From NCBI GenBank assembly GCA_021464415.1, contig CM038469.1, positions 14,486,501-14,550,500 of the forward strand: a stretch of 64,000 nt of DNA, read 5' to 3'. A model generated the notes under the pieces. It did no database searches, was not told where the DNA came from, and saw only the letters and a program-made list of their open reading frames with translations. Within the stretch, counting starts at the first letter, position 1. Each line of letters starts with the position of its first letter. This stretch comes from Lonicera japonica (lineage: Eukaryota; Streptophyta; Magnoliopsida; Dipsacales; Caprifoliaceae). Shown here in pieces: positions 10,264 through 21,557 of the stretch. The translations under genes and the position numbers were made by a program.

Positions 10264-13200
10264 ATGTCGGATATCAAGTGTGATATTCCTGAGCTAACTG
10301 GTGACAACTTCAAAGTCTGGAAAGAAAGAATTTTGTTGCATCTGGGATGGATGGATATTGACTATGCCATTCAGAAGGATGAACCACCAACGCCCACTCC
10401 AGAAAGCGATGCAGCCGCAATTTCTCTTTATGAGCGTTGGGAGCGATCTAATCACCTCAGTTGCATGTTCATAAAGACTAAAATTAACGCTGCTATTCGT
10501 GGTTCTGTCGATCAATGTGAAAAGGTAAAAGATTTAATGAAGGCGATAGATGAACAATTTGTGACTTCTGAAAAGGCACTAGCCCACACATTGATCATGG
10601 AATTTTCATCACTGAGACTCATAAGCATTAGGGGAGTGCGTGATCATATCATGTAAATGCGAGATGTTGCAGCTCAATTAAAGAAATTAGAGGTTACGAT
10701 GTCCGACCCTTTCTTGGTTCACTATGTTTTGAACACTCTGCCACCACAATATGGGCCTTTTAAGATCTCCTACAACACACATAAGGATAAGTGGTCAATC
10801 AATGAACTCATGACCATGTGTGTTCAGGAGGAAAATCGGCTACTGATGGAACAAAGTGAGGGTGTTCATATGGCGGTTCAAGGAAAGAATAAAGCTCTAT
10901 CTAAAAAGGATAAGGGAAAAGGTAAAATACTTCCCCAGGCTGACATAATGAAGGATCCAAAGTGTTTCTTTTGTAAAAAGAAGGGGCACGCAAAGAAGGA
11001 ATGTGCCAAATTCCAGAAATGGATGGAGAAGAAAGGTAATATAATCTCTATGGTTTGTTATGAATCTACTATGATTGATGTTAATGTTAACACATGGTGG
11101 ATTGATTCTGGTTCAACAATCCATATTTTAAACTCTTTGCAGGATATGCAAAACCTGCGAAAGCCAGTGGGAAGTGAGCATGATATTTATTCAGGAAATA
11201 AGATGCACTCACATGTGGAGGCTATAGGAATGTGCTATTTGACTTTAAGTAGTGGTTTTGTTTTAGAATTAGAAAAGACCTTTTATGTTCCAAGTTTCTT
11301 TAGAAACTTAGTTTCAGTTTCAAGACTAATACCTTTTGGCTATTCCTTTCATTTTTCAGAAACAACTTTTAAATTATTAAATAAATCTAAATGTGTTGGG
11401 AATGGTATTCTGTCTGATGGTCTTTATTGCATTAATTTACAAAACAATGTCACTTATAATTTTATGCATGTTCAAACTGCCACAAGGAGATGTGTTATTA
11501 ATGAGGATTCCTTTACGTTGTGGCACCAGAGATTAGGTCATATCTCCATGGATATACTTAAAAGGTTAGTAAATTATGGGGTACTTAATACTCTAAATTT
11601 TACTGATTTTGAAACTTGTGTGGATTGCATTAAAGGAAAGCATACCAATAAGTCAAAGAAAGGTGCCAAAAGGAGTTCAGACATATTAGAGATAATTCAT
11701 ACTGCTATTTGTAGTCCAGACATGGATTCACAAGGTCAAAAATACTTCATCTCCTTTATAGATGATTACTCACGCTACATGTATATCTACTTACTTCATA
11801 ACAAAAACGAAGCTTTAGATGTTTTTAAGACATATAAAGTTGAAGTTGAAAACCAAAGTGGAAAACAAATTAAAATCGTAAGATTAGATAGGGGTGGAGA
11901 ATATTATAGCAGATACACAGAGGATGGACAAGCACCTGGACTATTTGCAAAGTTTATTCAAGAGCATGGGATTGTTGCCCAATACACCATGCCTGGTTCT
12001 CCGGACCAAAATAGTATAGCAGAAAGAAGAAACCGAACATTATTGGACATGGTGAGGAGTATGCTTAGTAGCTCCAAACTTCCTAGGTCCTTGTGGACTG
12101 AAGCACTTAAGATGGCAGTGTATATATTAAATCGAGTTCCAACCAAGGTTGTCTCAAAGACACCATTTGAATTATGGAAAGTTTGGAAACTAAGTTTGCG
12201 ACATATGCGCGTTTGGGGATGCCCGTCTGAAGTGAGAATTTATAACTCACAAGAAAAGAAGTTAGACCAAGGACCATTAGTGGGCATTTCATTGGGAATG
12301 CTGAAAGGTTCAAGGGTTACAGATTTTACCGTCCGTCTTATAGCATTAGAATCATGGAATCAAGAAATGCAAAGTTTCTTGAATATGACTTGGTTAGTGG
12401 GAGCGATCAGTCCAGGAACATAGTTTATGAGAAAGATCATTCAGATTTTCAACCTTCCATATCAAGTGATATATTGGTTATTATTCATAGCACCCCTAAA
12501 CTGCAAGCAGATGTCGAACAACCAATCATCGAAATTCCACAAGTCACTGACGCTCAGTTTAATCACCTGCTCCTCAAGAGCCTGCTGGTCCAACCTTAAG
12601 AAGATCTACTAGAACATCAAAATTCGCAATTTCTAGTGATTATATTGTGCATTTACAAGAGTCTGACTACAATATTGGAGCCAAAAATGATCCAGAAACA
12701 TTTTCATAAGCCATGAGTTGTAGAAAATTAGAATTGTGGTACAATGCCATGAATGAAGAAATGAATTCCATGGAGAGCAATGGGGTTTGGGATCTTGTTA
12801 AGTTGCCTAATGGGGCGAATGCCATTGCGTGTAAATGGGTCTTTAAAACAAAGAAAGATTCATTAGGCAACATTAAAAGACATAAAGCGAGACTCGTTGC
12901 TAAGGGATTCACGCAAAAGGAAGGAATTGATTACACGGAGACCTTTTCTCCCGTCTCTAAGAAAGGTTCTCTTCGAGTGGTTTTGGCATTAGTTGCTCAT
13001 TTCGATTTAGAATTACAATAAATGGATGTGAAAACTACATTCCTAAATGGTGATATAGAGGAAGAGGTATACATGAAACAACAAGAAGGATTTTCCTCTA
13101 GTGATGGTGAGCACTTGGTATGTAAGCTAAAGAAGTCCATATACGGATTAAAACAAGCCTCTTGCTAATGGAATTTAAAATTTCACGACGTCATCTCTTC

Positions 13201-14113
13201 CTTTGGATTTAAAGAAAATGTCATGGATCAATGTGTATACCAGAAGGTCAGTGGGAGTAAGATATGTTTCCTTGTTTTGTACGTGGATGACATTTTACTT
13301 GCAACCAACAACAATGGGTTACTACATCAGATGAAACAATTTCTCTTTAAAATTTTTGAGATGAAAGATATAGGCAAGGCATCTTATGTCATTGGTATCA
13401 AGATCCATCGAGATAGATTTCGAGGTATCTTGGGCCTATCTCAAGAAGCCTACATCAATAAGGTTTTAGAGAGATTTCGAATACAAAATTGTTCACCAAG
13501 TGTTGCTCCTATTGTTAAGGGTGATAAATTCAATTTGAATCAATGCCCGAAGAATGATCTGGAGAGGGAAGAAATAAAGAACATTCCATTTGTTTCTGTA
13601 GTTGGAAGCCTAATGTATGCTCAGGTTTGCACTAGACCTGACATTGCATTTGTTGTAGGAATGTTGGGATGATATCATAGTAACCCAGGATTAGACCACT
13701 GGAAAGCTACAAAGAAAATGATGAGGTACCTCCAAGGTACCAAGGACTACATGCTTATGTTTAAACGGACTGACAACCTAGAAGTACTTGGTTACTCAGA
13801 TTCAAACTTTGCTGGTTGTATTGATTCAGGTAAATCAACATCTGGTTACGTATTCATGTTTGCCGGTAGAGCTGTTTCATGGAGGAGTGCCAAACAGTCC
13901 TTGACTGCTACTTCAACTATGGAGACCGAGTTTGTTTCTTGTTTTGAGGCTACATCACATGGTGTATGGTTAAATAGTTTCATTTCTGGCCTTAGAGTTA
14001 TGGATTCCATTTCTAGGCCATTGAGGATTTTTGGCAACAATTCAGTTGCTGTATTTATGGCTAAGAACAACAAAAGTGGTAGTCGAAGCAAGCATATCGA
14101 CATCAAATACTTC
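10264..14113 (+). pseudogene. Ty1/copia gag-pol polyprotein (element A), multiply interrupted
   Basis: The likely start is MSDIKCDIP at 10264, ten codons inside the longest open frame. Domains in order are as follows. Gag (UBN2 type) is split by a TAA at 10654-10656 between DHIM and MRDVAAQ. The CCHC knuckle [14 protein letters not shown] starts near 10963, and the protease motif WWIDSGS lies near 11095. The pre-integrase block LWHQRLGH is near 11520. The integrase has RLDRGGEY (near 11883) and SIAERRNRT (near 12018), but the usual first Asp is Ala (HTAIC, near 11699). A frameshift near 12270 moves the reading to 12354-12599. Reverse transcriptase keeps MDVKTTFLNGD and YVDD (near 13280). Stops fall at 12708, 13019, 13166 and 13670. 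RNase H runs to SKHIDIKY, where the A sequence ends at about 14113. The 3' LTR is missing. Confidence 0.92.
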
Positions 14114-14624
14114 GATACAATTCTTGCCAGATTTAGTATACAGGATTCCAAGAAAGGGTTTCTCCTTTTTAGGAATGGAATCATTATATCCAAGAACAGT
14201 GTCATAAGACACATGATGAGATAGAGATGATGAGGGCAGTTTCTTATGCTTCGGCAGTAAGAAGCCTCATGTATGCTATATTGTGTACTAGATCAAACAT
14301 CTATTTTACCGTTGATATGGTTAGCAAAAATCAGTCTAATCCATGGAAAGAACACTAAACTGCGGTAAAACATATACTTAAGTACCTTAAAAGGACTTGA
14401 GATTTTATGTTGGTTTACCAGGCAAACAGTCGTACCTGTTGGAAAAATAGACCAGAATTTTTAGTCAAATGTTAAGATTCCAGAAAGTCAACTTTAGGTT
14501 ATGTGTTTACTCTAAGAGGTGGAGTCATTAGTTGGAGGAGTGTCAAGCAGTCATGAATTGCTGACTCCACCATAAAGCAAAATATGTGGCTGCTTTAGAT
14601 GTAGCTAAGGCACCTTCAGATGTT
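14114..14624 (+). pseudogene. 3' polyprotein fragment of copia family B fused to A
   Basis: From about 14114 the sequence follows copia B (compare 46660-47660, reverse strand) rather than A. DTILARFSIQDSKKGF continues in the frame of A's RNase H as far as the TAG at 14222-14224. The bases then read, in another frame, as the B block MMRAVSYASAVRSLMYA and onward. The unoccupied target of the Tourist MITE found in the other B copy is TAA at 14513-14515. About 400 bp of the B 3' end, including the polypurine tract and LTR start, are deleted at about 14624. Confidence 0.8.
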
Positions 14625-16055
14625 GGTTTGGATATGTTATAAACTCGCTTTTACTATTTTAATGAGAATCTTTATAGGCAATGGTTACATTATATTATTT
14701 ATTTAAATATTGTGCATGTGTGTGTCTTTTATTCCATATAGTGGATGATTTGGTGTGTAGAGTATAGCTTACACACAGAAGATCATATCATCGGTTCTTG
14801 TGGAATATAAGTTTAATGGTTCACAGTCTTAGATGGAATTGGACATCCATCGGTAAGATTGTAGCACAAGTTTTAGTAGTTTATCTTAACTATAGGAAAC
14901 GGTATAGTTTTAACTCGTTGTGGTAGTACACTTTGTGTGTATTGAATAGGACTAGTTTGGGTTAATTGTTTTTATACTGACTATATAAAACAATTTAAAA
15001 TTCCATGGTTATTATGATTACTTATGCTCTTAATCTTAAAATAATTAATAGATATATATATGTAGTGTTTGTTGTTTTGACTCATTAAGAGTGAGATTCA
15101 TTTATGGATCAATAATCTTCGTGAATTGGATGACGACACTATATGTATGATGAATATTAATTATTGATGGAATCCACGTCCTGGTATAGGGATTGATGAT
15201 AGCCCCTTGAGAAGCTTATAAGTTTTGATCATGTCGAATCATGCAAGTGGAATATATGAATCCGACATTTCAAATAAATTAAGTGGTAGGCTCAAGGATT
15301 AAGAAGTCATTTAAATATAATTGTCAATAATTTAATTTAAATGACAGTTATCTGTAATCTTAACATGGGGAGAATAATAAATATTTAATAACAGGGAGCT
15401 CGAAATTAAATTTTGAGATAAGGACAGGAGTGCAATTATAATTCTTTAGTGGTGCGAATTATAATTTATGGAAGGAATTAATTCACAGTGGAATTAGGAT
15501 TCCAACTTTCCATAGGAAGACCAAACACTTATTTCTCCTTAAGGTCCTTATCATAGCCTTATATATAAGCCGGCATTGTCTCTTCTTATTATAACAATAA
15601 TTCTCATAAGTTAGGGTTTGCTCTATTGAGAGAGGATAAAATCTAGGTGATACCGTAGCCCACACTCGGTGCAAGATTTGATGACGGAAGGAATATGATA
15701 GATCTTTAGGTTTTCGGTACTGCAGTCGTAAATCAACCGTAACTTTTGATCGCACCGTTGGATCGGGCTGATTTTTGGATATGTCGTTTGGAATGCAAAG
15801 TTACTTCTAAAATATAAAAAATCAAGACGATCAGAAGTCATTTAGGTGGCGAAAACAATCGATTTTTCGCAACCCAACAAGAATTAAAAAATCTAACCAA
15901 ATCGCAATCTGATGCTTTCAAACCCTAGTCTCCTCATATGGATCCTTTACATGATCCACAAAGGTGAAATCCCTTTATTCTTATAGGATTTTAGCATAAG
16001 TTTCTTGTTCAATCTATACGCAATATCAAATGATCCTGTATTTATGTCTCCATCA
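14625..16055 (+). repeat. 3' LTR of copia B, 5'-truncated
   Basis: It matches the complete B LTR at 41318-42788 from about 40 bp inside its start to the end ATGTCTCCATCA. It is followed by AATAC at 16056-16060, the same five bases that precede the B LTR at 41313-41317. The inside is non-coding. Confidence 0.85.
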
Positions 16056-16060
16056 AATAC

Positions 16061-16473
16061 TGAAACTCAATTTTTTGACAAAAATCTCAGTTTTCACGAT
16101 CTGTTTCGACCCCTGAAATGACTTCAATTTGACTTGGCCTTCAAACAAAAGTTGTATAGGAGAATGAGATGAAACCATGGCCGCAAATGGGGACACATTT
16201 GGACTTCATATGAAGAAGTTATGGCCTTCCAAAGTTTGCCAAAAACTTATATCGGCAAAAGTTCGATTTTTCGCCGTTAGCCGCCAAATTCAACCGCGGC
16301 TTCCCGAATTGCTTTCTAACCATGAAAAAATACTTAATAATATTAAAATGACTTGTTGGAAGTGTTGAATCAAATACGAAAGCTCTAGAACAAAATTGGC
16401 TCGACCAATGGAGGTTCGGCCTTAAGCAGCTCAAGAGGGAAATTTGTCGCGGAAACAAAATACGAGATGTTAC
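16061..16473 (-). repeat. Piece of a G-type (gypsy-like) LTR
   Basis: The stretch resembles the right-hand part of G1 (28380-28743), for example in the phrase around TTATGGCCTTCCAAAG and in the terminal GAGATGTTAC. It is truncated on its left by copia B and on its right by LTR L2. Confidence 0.6.
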
Positions 16474-17832
16474 ACAATGTCAATTACTCATGCATCCATT
16501 TTTCATTGTCTTTAATAAAATTATTTTTAGAGTTTATTTTTTATCGAAATAAACTATGTGTTATATTAGAGGCTTAAGATATTGTTTTTACATTCTCAAA
16601 TACATTAGGAGTTGATAACTTAGCATTCTCACATGTTCTAATAAAAATAGTTTTTGAAGAATGTTATCTATTTGTCCCGTTTTGACACAATTTTGATCTA
16701 ACGGTTAGATGTATGCCTTTCCAAAATCCGATTGTTCTAAAATTTTGACAATAGCTAAATAACATCTTATAAAAATCATATCAAAAATTTAGCATCATCC
16801 AACAGCTGTATTGTGAGATATTAGCATAACAATGAAGTGAAAACAATCTACTAGCTCAACAAAAAAAATAATTTATTTAATTTTTATCTTGAGCATGAAA
16901 TTGTTGATTTTGGTTTACAAAAACATCTTAGTAACAAAATTTTCTTTTTGGAAATGTTTTTCACTAGTTATTAAATGTATTTTGAACTATTTACACAAAA
17001 GTCTTTTATTTGTGCAAAGAAGTCCAAATGAGCAACTTATAACTTCCATAAATCATATCATTGTTCCCTATATAGCATAATTTAGGTTATGCTTATTTAA
17101 GGCTACTCAAAGACTTTATAAAAATTCGGATTCAAATGGTGATTTTTGTTACAAATCTTTAGCTTGTGAATATGCACAACACAACACAACTTGACTATCA
17201 TCTTGAGCAAAAATAAAAAAGTTCTTAATCTCCATTGTCCATCAAGTTTTACTTGTGTTTCTAAAGTTTTAAGTTTAGCATTTGTTTTAAAAAATCTCAT
17301 TTAACATTTAAACATTTAGCTTTTGAGAGTTTTTTTTTTTCATATATATAAATTGTACCATATTGAGCCATATTTGTTCAATAATGTGATAACTCTAGTG
17401 TACAAAGCTTCAAATTGTATCTTCTATACTTAAGAGTCATTGTATTGAGCTATACTACACGAAATCCCTTTTATTCAAACTTGTGAGAGGTGTTCTCATA
17501 GAATAGCAAGAAAGAACTCTTGTAAGAGTGGGAGTATTATCACACTTGAAAGAGGTTTGATCTTCCTTAGTAAAATGGTCATAGTGGAATTTCTTGAGCA
17601 ATAGATCTCAAATGTGGATGTATAGTGAAAAATCCGAACCATGTGAACAAAACATTTGGTATTGTGGTTAAATCTCTCTAAACCTAAACTCATTTACTTA
17701 TTGCAAACTTACTTGATTATTTAAGTTTATTGTTTGTAGCATATTTTCTTATTTCTTAAAACATATTTTTAATTCTGTAATATTTACCATAAACTTTATT
17801 CACCTCCTTCTAGAGTTATTTCCCTGTCGACA
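16474..17832 (-). mobile_element. Solo LTR L2, TSD GTTAC
   Basis: On the minus strand it begins TGTCGACAGGG and then the CTCTAGAAGGAGGTGAAT motif shared with L1 (25847) and L3 (63378). It is flanked by GTTAC at 16469-16473 and 17833-17837. It is 1359 bp long with no coding content. The distal end reads ...GACATTGT rather than the usual CA, so the end base may have mutated. Confidence 0.75.
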
Positions 17833-17951
17833 GTTACTAGCTTATTGTATTTACATATGTCTTTATCTTTGATTTGTCATTACAACGTATCATTGGGAAA
17901 AATGTTTATTATATTGCAACTTATCTTTGTATCTTTTTAATTGTGGTGTAG

Positions 17952-18011
17952 ACAAACTAACTTTGATGGCTGCTGAAGTGACATGGGATGGAAGAATAAC
18001 TTATAAAAAAG
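17952..18011 (+). pseudogene. Exon-like fragment, function unknown
   Basis: A 60-nt stretch is bounded by a TGTAG acceptor and an AAAAAG|GT donor. It reads LTLMAAEVTWDGRITYKK. I do not recognise the family. It lies on the same strand as the exon-like pieces at 32390-32982 and about 36399-38646 and might belong to the same gene, but the link is speculative. Confidence 0.25.
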
Positions 18012-18594
18012 GTACTGCATCAATAATTCTAAACAACTTTGATGTTACACATAATTGACTTATCATGATTAATAAAATTATTGTTGCTCCTAATTAAGCA
18101 CAATGATGTATGCCATTTATATTTTTGTTATGCAAAAGACAAAAAATGGTTGAAATATTGCAATTTAATAATATCATAAAAGATAAGTTTTAATTTAGGT
18201 GGATGGCAATTTAATAATATCATAAAAAATATAATATATGAATAAAACATTCGGGGCTCATTTTGTAGGAGATTTGGGAAAAGAATTGGAATTTTATATT
18301 CCAAGAAACCTTTATTCTTGGAATGGAGGATTTTTTTTTTCTATTGTTTGGCCCAAATAAAAGTGAGAATAGAATAAATATTTAATTTACTAAAAGTGAG
18401 AAGGCTATAATTGTCCTTTTAAAAATATATGAGATGATACCTGGAATCATGGGTTGCCAAAAATTTGAGATTCTAAGCTAAAACTCTAATTAAACAAAAT
18501 AATCTTGAATGGAAGGATATTGTGAATTTCAAAATATCTCATAAACCCCAACCAAGTAAGGGGTTGATTGTTTGAGACATATGAAGTCTGAATG
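18012..18594. other. No gene seen
   Basis: This is AT-rich non-coding sequence. From about 18251 the composition resembles a decayed MITE (start near GGGGCTCATTTTG), but no matching inverted end was found. Confidence 0.3.
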
Positions 18595-18602
18595 GCCCAT
18601 TC

Positions 18603-19348
18603 TAGGGGTATGCAAAAAAAATGAAAAATTGACCCAAACTGGCTCGAATTAGCCGCTTTTTATGGTTTTCAGTCCCGATTCAGTTAGAGAATATAAAACC
18701 CGAAAGGGGTCGGTTCGGTTGCCGGTGTTATAGAATCGGTAAAAACCGAACCAGACCAAAAGGTGTTTTATAAAAAAAAGTAATAATTAAGAAGAAAAAT
18801 ATTAAAATCATTTGTTTTTTTGTTAAAAATGATTTAAGAAGGAAAGTGCATAATTAATTAAAAACAAGCCCATGACAAAGACACAGAGGGTGGTCGGCAT
18901 CAGCTATCTCATCGTTCGAGTCCCCGGATGAAGGTGAGACCAACCTTCTTATGATTAAAGAAGTCCTTTCCAACTCCGTCGAATGGTTTCACTCCTCTTT
19001 TCCCCCTTCTGTCAGATCCTTGTCAGTCAGTGGACTCTCGTCCCTCAAAAGATTGTTGAACTTCACATCAAGTCGATTCTTGCCCGGAACCATCCAATTT
19101 TCTATCAAAAAGGACTTTAAGTCATGGCCCAACAATATAAAAATAATTTTTAAGCCATGGTCCAACAATATAAAATAGGCCCAATTGCCCAAACCCAAAA
19201 CTGAAAAAAACTGATTAATCGAACTGACTTCGACCAAACCGACCCCGACCTCGACCAGTTTTAAGCCTTCACCGGTTCTACTCGGATGACTGCCATCTGA
19301 AAACCGACTTGTCTGTTCGGTTTATTAACCAAACCGTGCACAGCCCCA
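18603..19348. mobile_element. Non-autonomous hAT element (MITE), 8-bp TSD
   Basis: The ends TAGGGGTATGCA and TGCACAGCCCCA are imperfect inverted repeats of the plant hAT type (TAGGGGTGTGCA...). The flanks GCCCATTC (18595-18602) and GTCCATTC (19349-19356) are 8-bp target duplications with one mismatch. The interior is rich in AACCGAACC-like tracts and codes for no transposase. Outside the duplications lies an inverted repeat (CATATGAAGT...ACTTCATATG), so the element landed in the middle of a palindrome. Confidence 0.85.
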
Positions 19349-19356
19349 GTCCATTC

Positions 19357-20098
19357 AAACTTCATATGTTTTAAAAGCTTTTTGTTTTGTCCATTAAATA
19401 ATTCTGAAGTTTGATTTTTTTGTCAAAATAAGCTTCAATTATAAAGAGGCTCCATTGCCTCTTAACGCTTAACACTTATTACTTAAATATATTGAATGTC
19501 TATTTCACCCTTACCCTTTTAACTAAATTACTTCTTCGTTCGACGATGCTCGTCCGAGACAATGTCGATGCCCCCTTCCCCATTCTCTTTCTCTCTCTCT
19601 ATACATATACGGTGCTTTTGTCTTCTTTCTCTAGGTTTTGATCATAATAATGATAGTAATTAATTTCTTCAAATTTTATTTTATTATATAATTTATATAA
19701 AAAAATATTATTGTTTTGATATATTCATTTTTATAAAATAATAGGATAAGCGCAAAATTGTCTGAATAATATTTATTCAGTAGATTTGTTCAAGCAAACA
19801 GAATCTATTCAAATACGATATTAAGAAACAAAACAAACATATTTTTTTAACTTGGTTTTCAAAACTTCAAAATCAATTATCAATCTTTAATTTCAAAATT
19901 TAAATTCAAACACCAAATCCTAAATATTGTAGTTTAAATTTTAAATAACAATACGCAAGTAAAAATAAAGAATGAATGAAATGTCAAGTTTTTTTTTGCC
20001 AAAGTAAGACACTTTTTAAATTAAGCCATTTTTTAATATATTTGCCAAACTAACGTACTTTTAAAAATAGTGATTTCGAATAGCTATATTTCCCTTAA
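19357..20098. other. No gene seen
   Basis: This is AT-rich spacer with a CT-rich microsatellite near 19585-19600. No open frame or element ends could be supported. Confidence 0.4.
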
Positions 20099-20870
20099 AA
20101 CACCAAGCCGGGTTCCATCGCCCCATTCATTCATCGATTGCGAGTTAAAACACCCAACCAGGCACAATCGCCTTATCCATTCTTCGTTTGCATGCTAAAG
20201 CACCAAACTGGGCTCAATCGCCCCATTCATTCATCATTTGCGTATCAAAACACTAAGTCGGGCTCCATCACCCCATTCATTCATCGTTTACGTGCCAAAA
20301 CACCCAACCAGGCTTAATCGCCCTATCCATTCTTCGTTTGAGTACCAAAGCATTAAACCGAGCACAATCACCCCATCCATTCTTCATTTGCTTGTCAAAG
20401 GACCAAATCAGGCTCAATCGCCCCATTCATTCATCATTTGGGTGTCAAAACACCAAGCCATGCTCCATCGCCCCATTCATTCATCGTTTGCAAGCCCAAA
20501 CACCCAACCGGGCTCAATCGCCCTATCTATTCTTTATTTGCGTGCTAAAGCACCAAACTAGGCACAATTGCCCCATCCATTCTTTGTTTGCATGTCAAAG
20601 CACCAAACCGAGCTCAATCGTTATATTCATTCATCATTTGCGTGTCAATACACCAAGCCAGGCTCTGTCGCCCCATTCATTCATCGTTGGAGGGTCAAAA
20701 CACCAAACCGGGCTCTATCGCCCTATTAATTTTTCATTTGCGTGTTAAAACACCAAACTTGGCTCCATCGCCCTATTCATTCTTCGTTTGGGTGTCAAAA
20801 CACCAAACTGGGCTCCATCGCCTTATTCATTCATCATTTACGTTTTAAAACACCAAACCGGGCTCTATTT
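20099..20870 (+). repeat. Minisatellite, 50-bp unit, about 15 copies
   Basis: A degenerate 50-bp unit repeats head to tail. It has the core CACCAAACCGGGCTCAATCG, then CCCCATTCATTCATCGTTTG, then a variable decamer. The period is not a multiple of three and the units hold few stops, so overlapping spurious reading frames of up to 136 codons appear. There is no evidence that they are translated. Degenerate copies continue to about 20960. Confidence 0.9.
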
Positions 20871-21060
20871 ACTTTATTTATAACATCTTTCGTAGGTCAT
20901 AGAACCTCAACCGAGCCCAAACGCCACATTTCTAACATCTTTTGCAAGCCAAAATACTATATCAATCAATGTACCAGTCAGACACCGCACATGCAGCAGA
21001 TGAAAGAATCAGTACTTTCCCTCATTCTTCTATGACCAACTGCAATGACAATAGCCCTGT

Positions 21061-21255
21061 AAGTCAAACACCGCACTGGGCTCAATCGCCAATCAACGTG
21101 CAAGTCTGACATTGTACCGGGCTAAATCCCCAATCAACGTGCAAGTCAAACACTGCACCAGGCTAAATCGCCAATCAACGTGCCGGTCAGACACTGCACC
21201 GGGCTAAATCGCCAATCAACGTGCCGATCAGACACTACACTAGGCCAAATGGCCA
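21061..21255 (+). repeat. Minisatellite, 41-42-bp unit, about 4.5 copies
   Basis: The units contain AATCAACGTGCAAGTC and GCACCGGGCTAAATCGCC. The core CCGGGCTaAATCGCC is shared with the 50-bp array just upstream, so the two arrays probably share an origin. Confidence 0.85.
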
Positions 21256-21379
21256 CATCGCGACCTCGAACCCCATCCTCCTGCAATATATGACATATTA
21301 AGTGAATTAACTAACACTGCTTTTCAAAGATAACTTGTATGTTCATGTGCTAAAGAATATGTAAAATCATACATGCATT

Positions 21380-21557
21380 TATATTAAAATTGTCTTTCAG
21401 GGGCATTTTAGTAATTTTTTACAGAACAGGTAGCCATTTTATATTAACATTGTCTTTTAGGGACATTCTAGTAATTTTCTACCGAATAGGTAGCTATTTT
21501 ATACTAATATTCTTTCAGAGGCATTTTAGTAATTTTTTACTGAACAAGTGGCCATTT
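21380..21557 (+). repeat. Tandem repeat, 60-bp unit, 3 copies
   Basis: Units begin at 21380, 21440 and 21500. Each holds GCATTTTAGTAATTTTTTAC (or a variant) and ends near TAGCCATTTTATA. The array abuts the start of inverted-repeat arm 2. Confidence 0.85.

Noticed and set aside
18251..18562. A second Tourist MITE
   Set aside because: GGGGCTCATTTTG at the left has no inverted counterpart, and the right end (AAGTAAGGGG) is not its complement.
18951..19237. ORFs of 75 and 82 codons
   Set aside because: They overlap on opposite strands inside the hAT MITE and show no known motif.
20238..21035. Long overlapping ORFs of 86-136 codons in a repeat-rich stretch as a repeat protein gene
   Set aside because: They are frames of a 50-bp minisatellite. 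The same peptide appears in every frame, with no start context, introns or domain.
20099..21557. CRISPR-like array
   Set aside because: The units are contiguous tandem repeats without unique spacers, in a plant genome.
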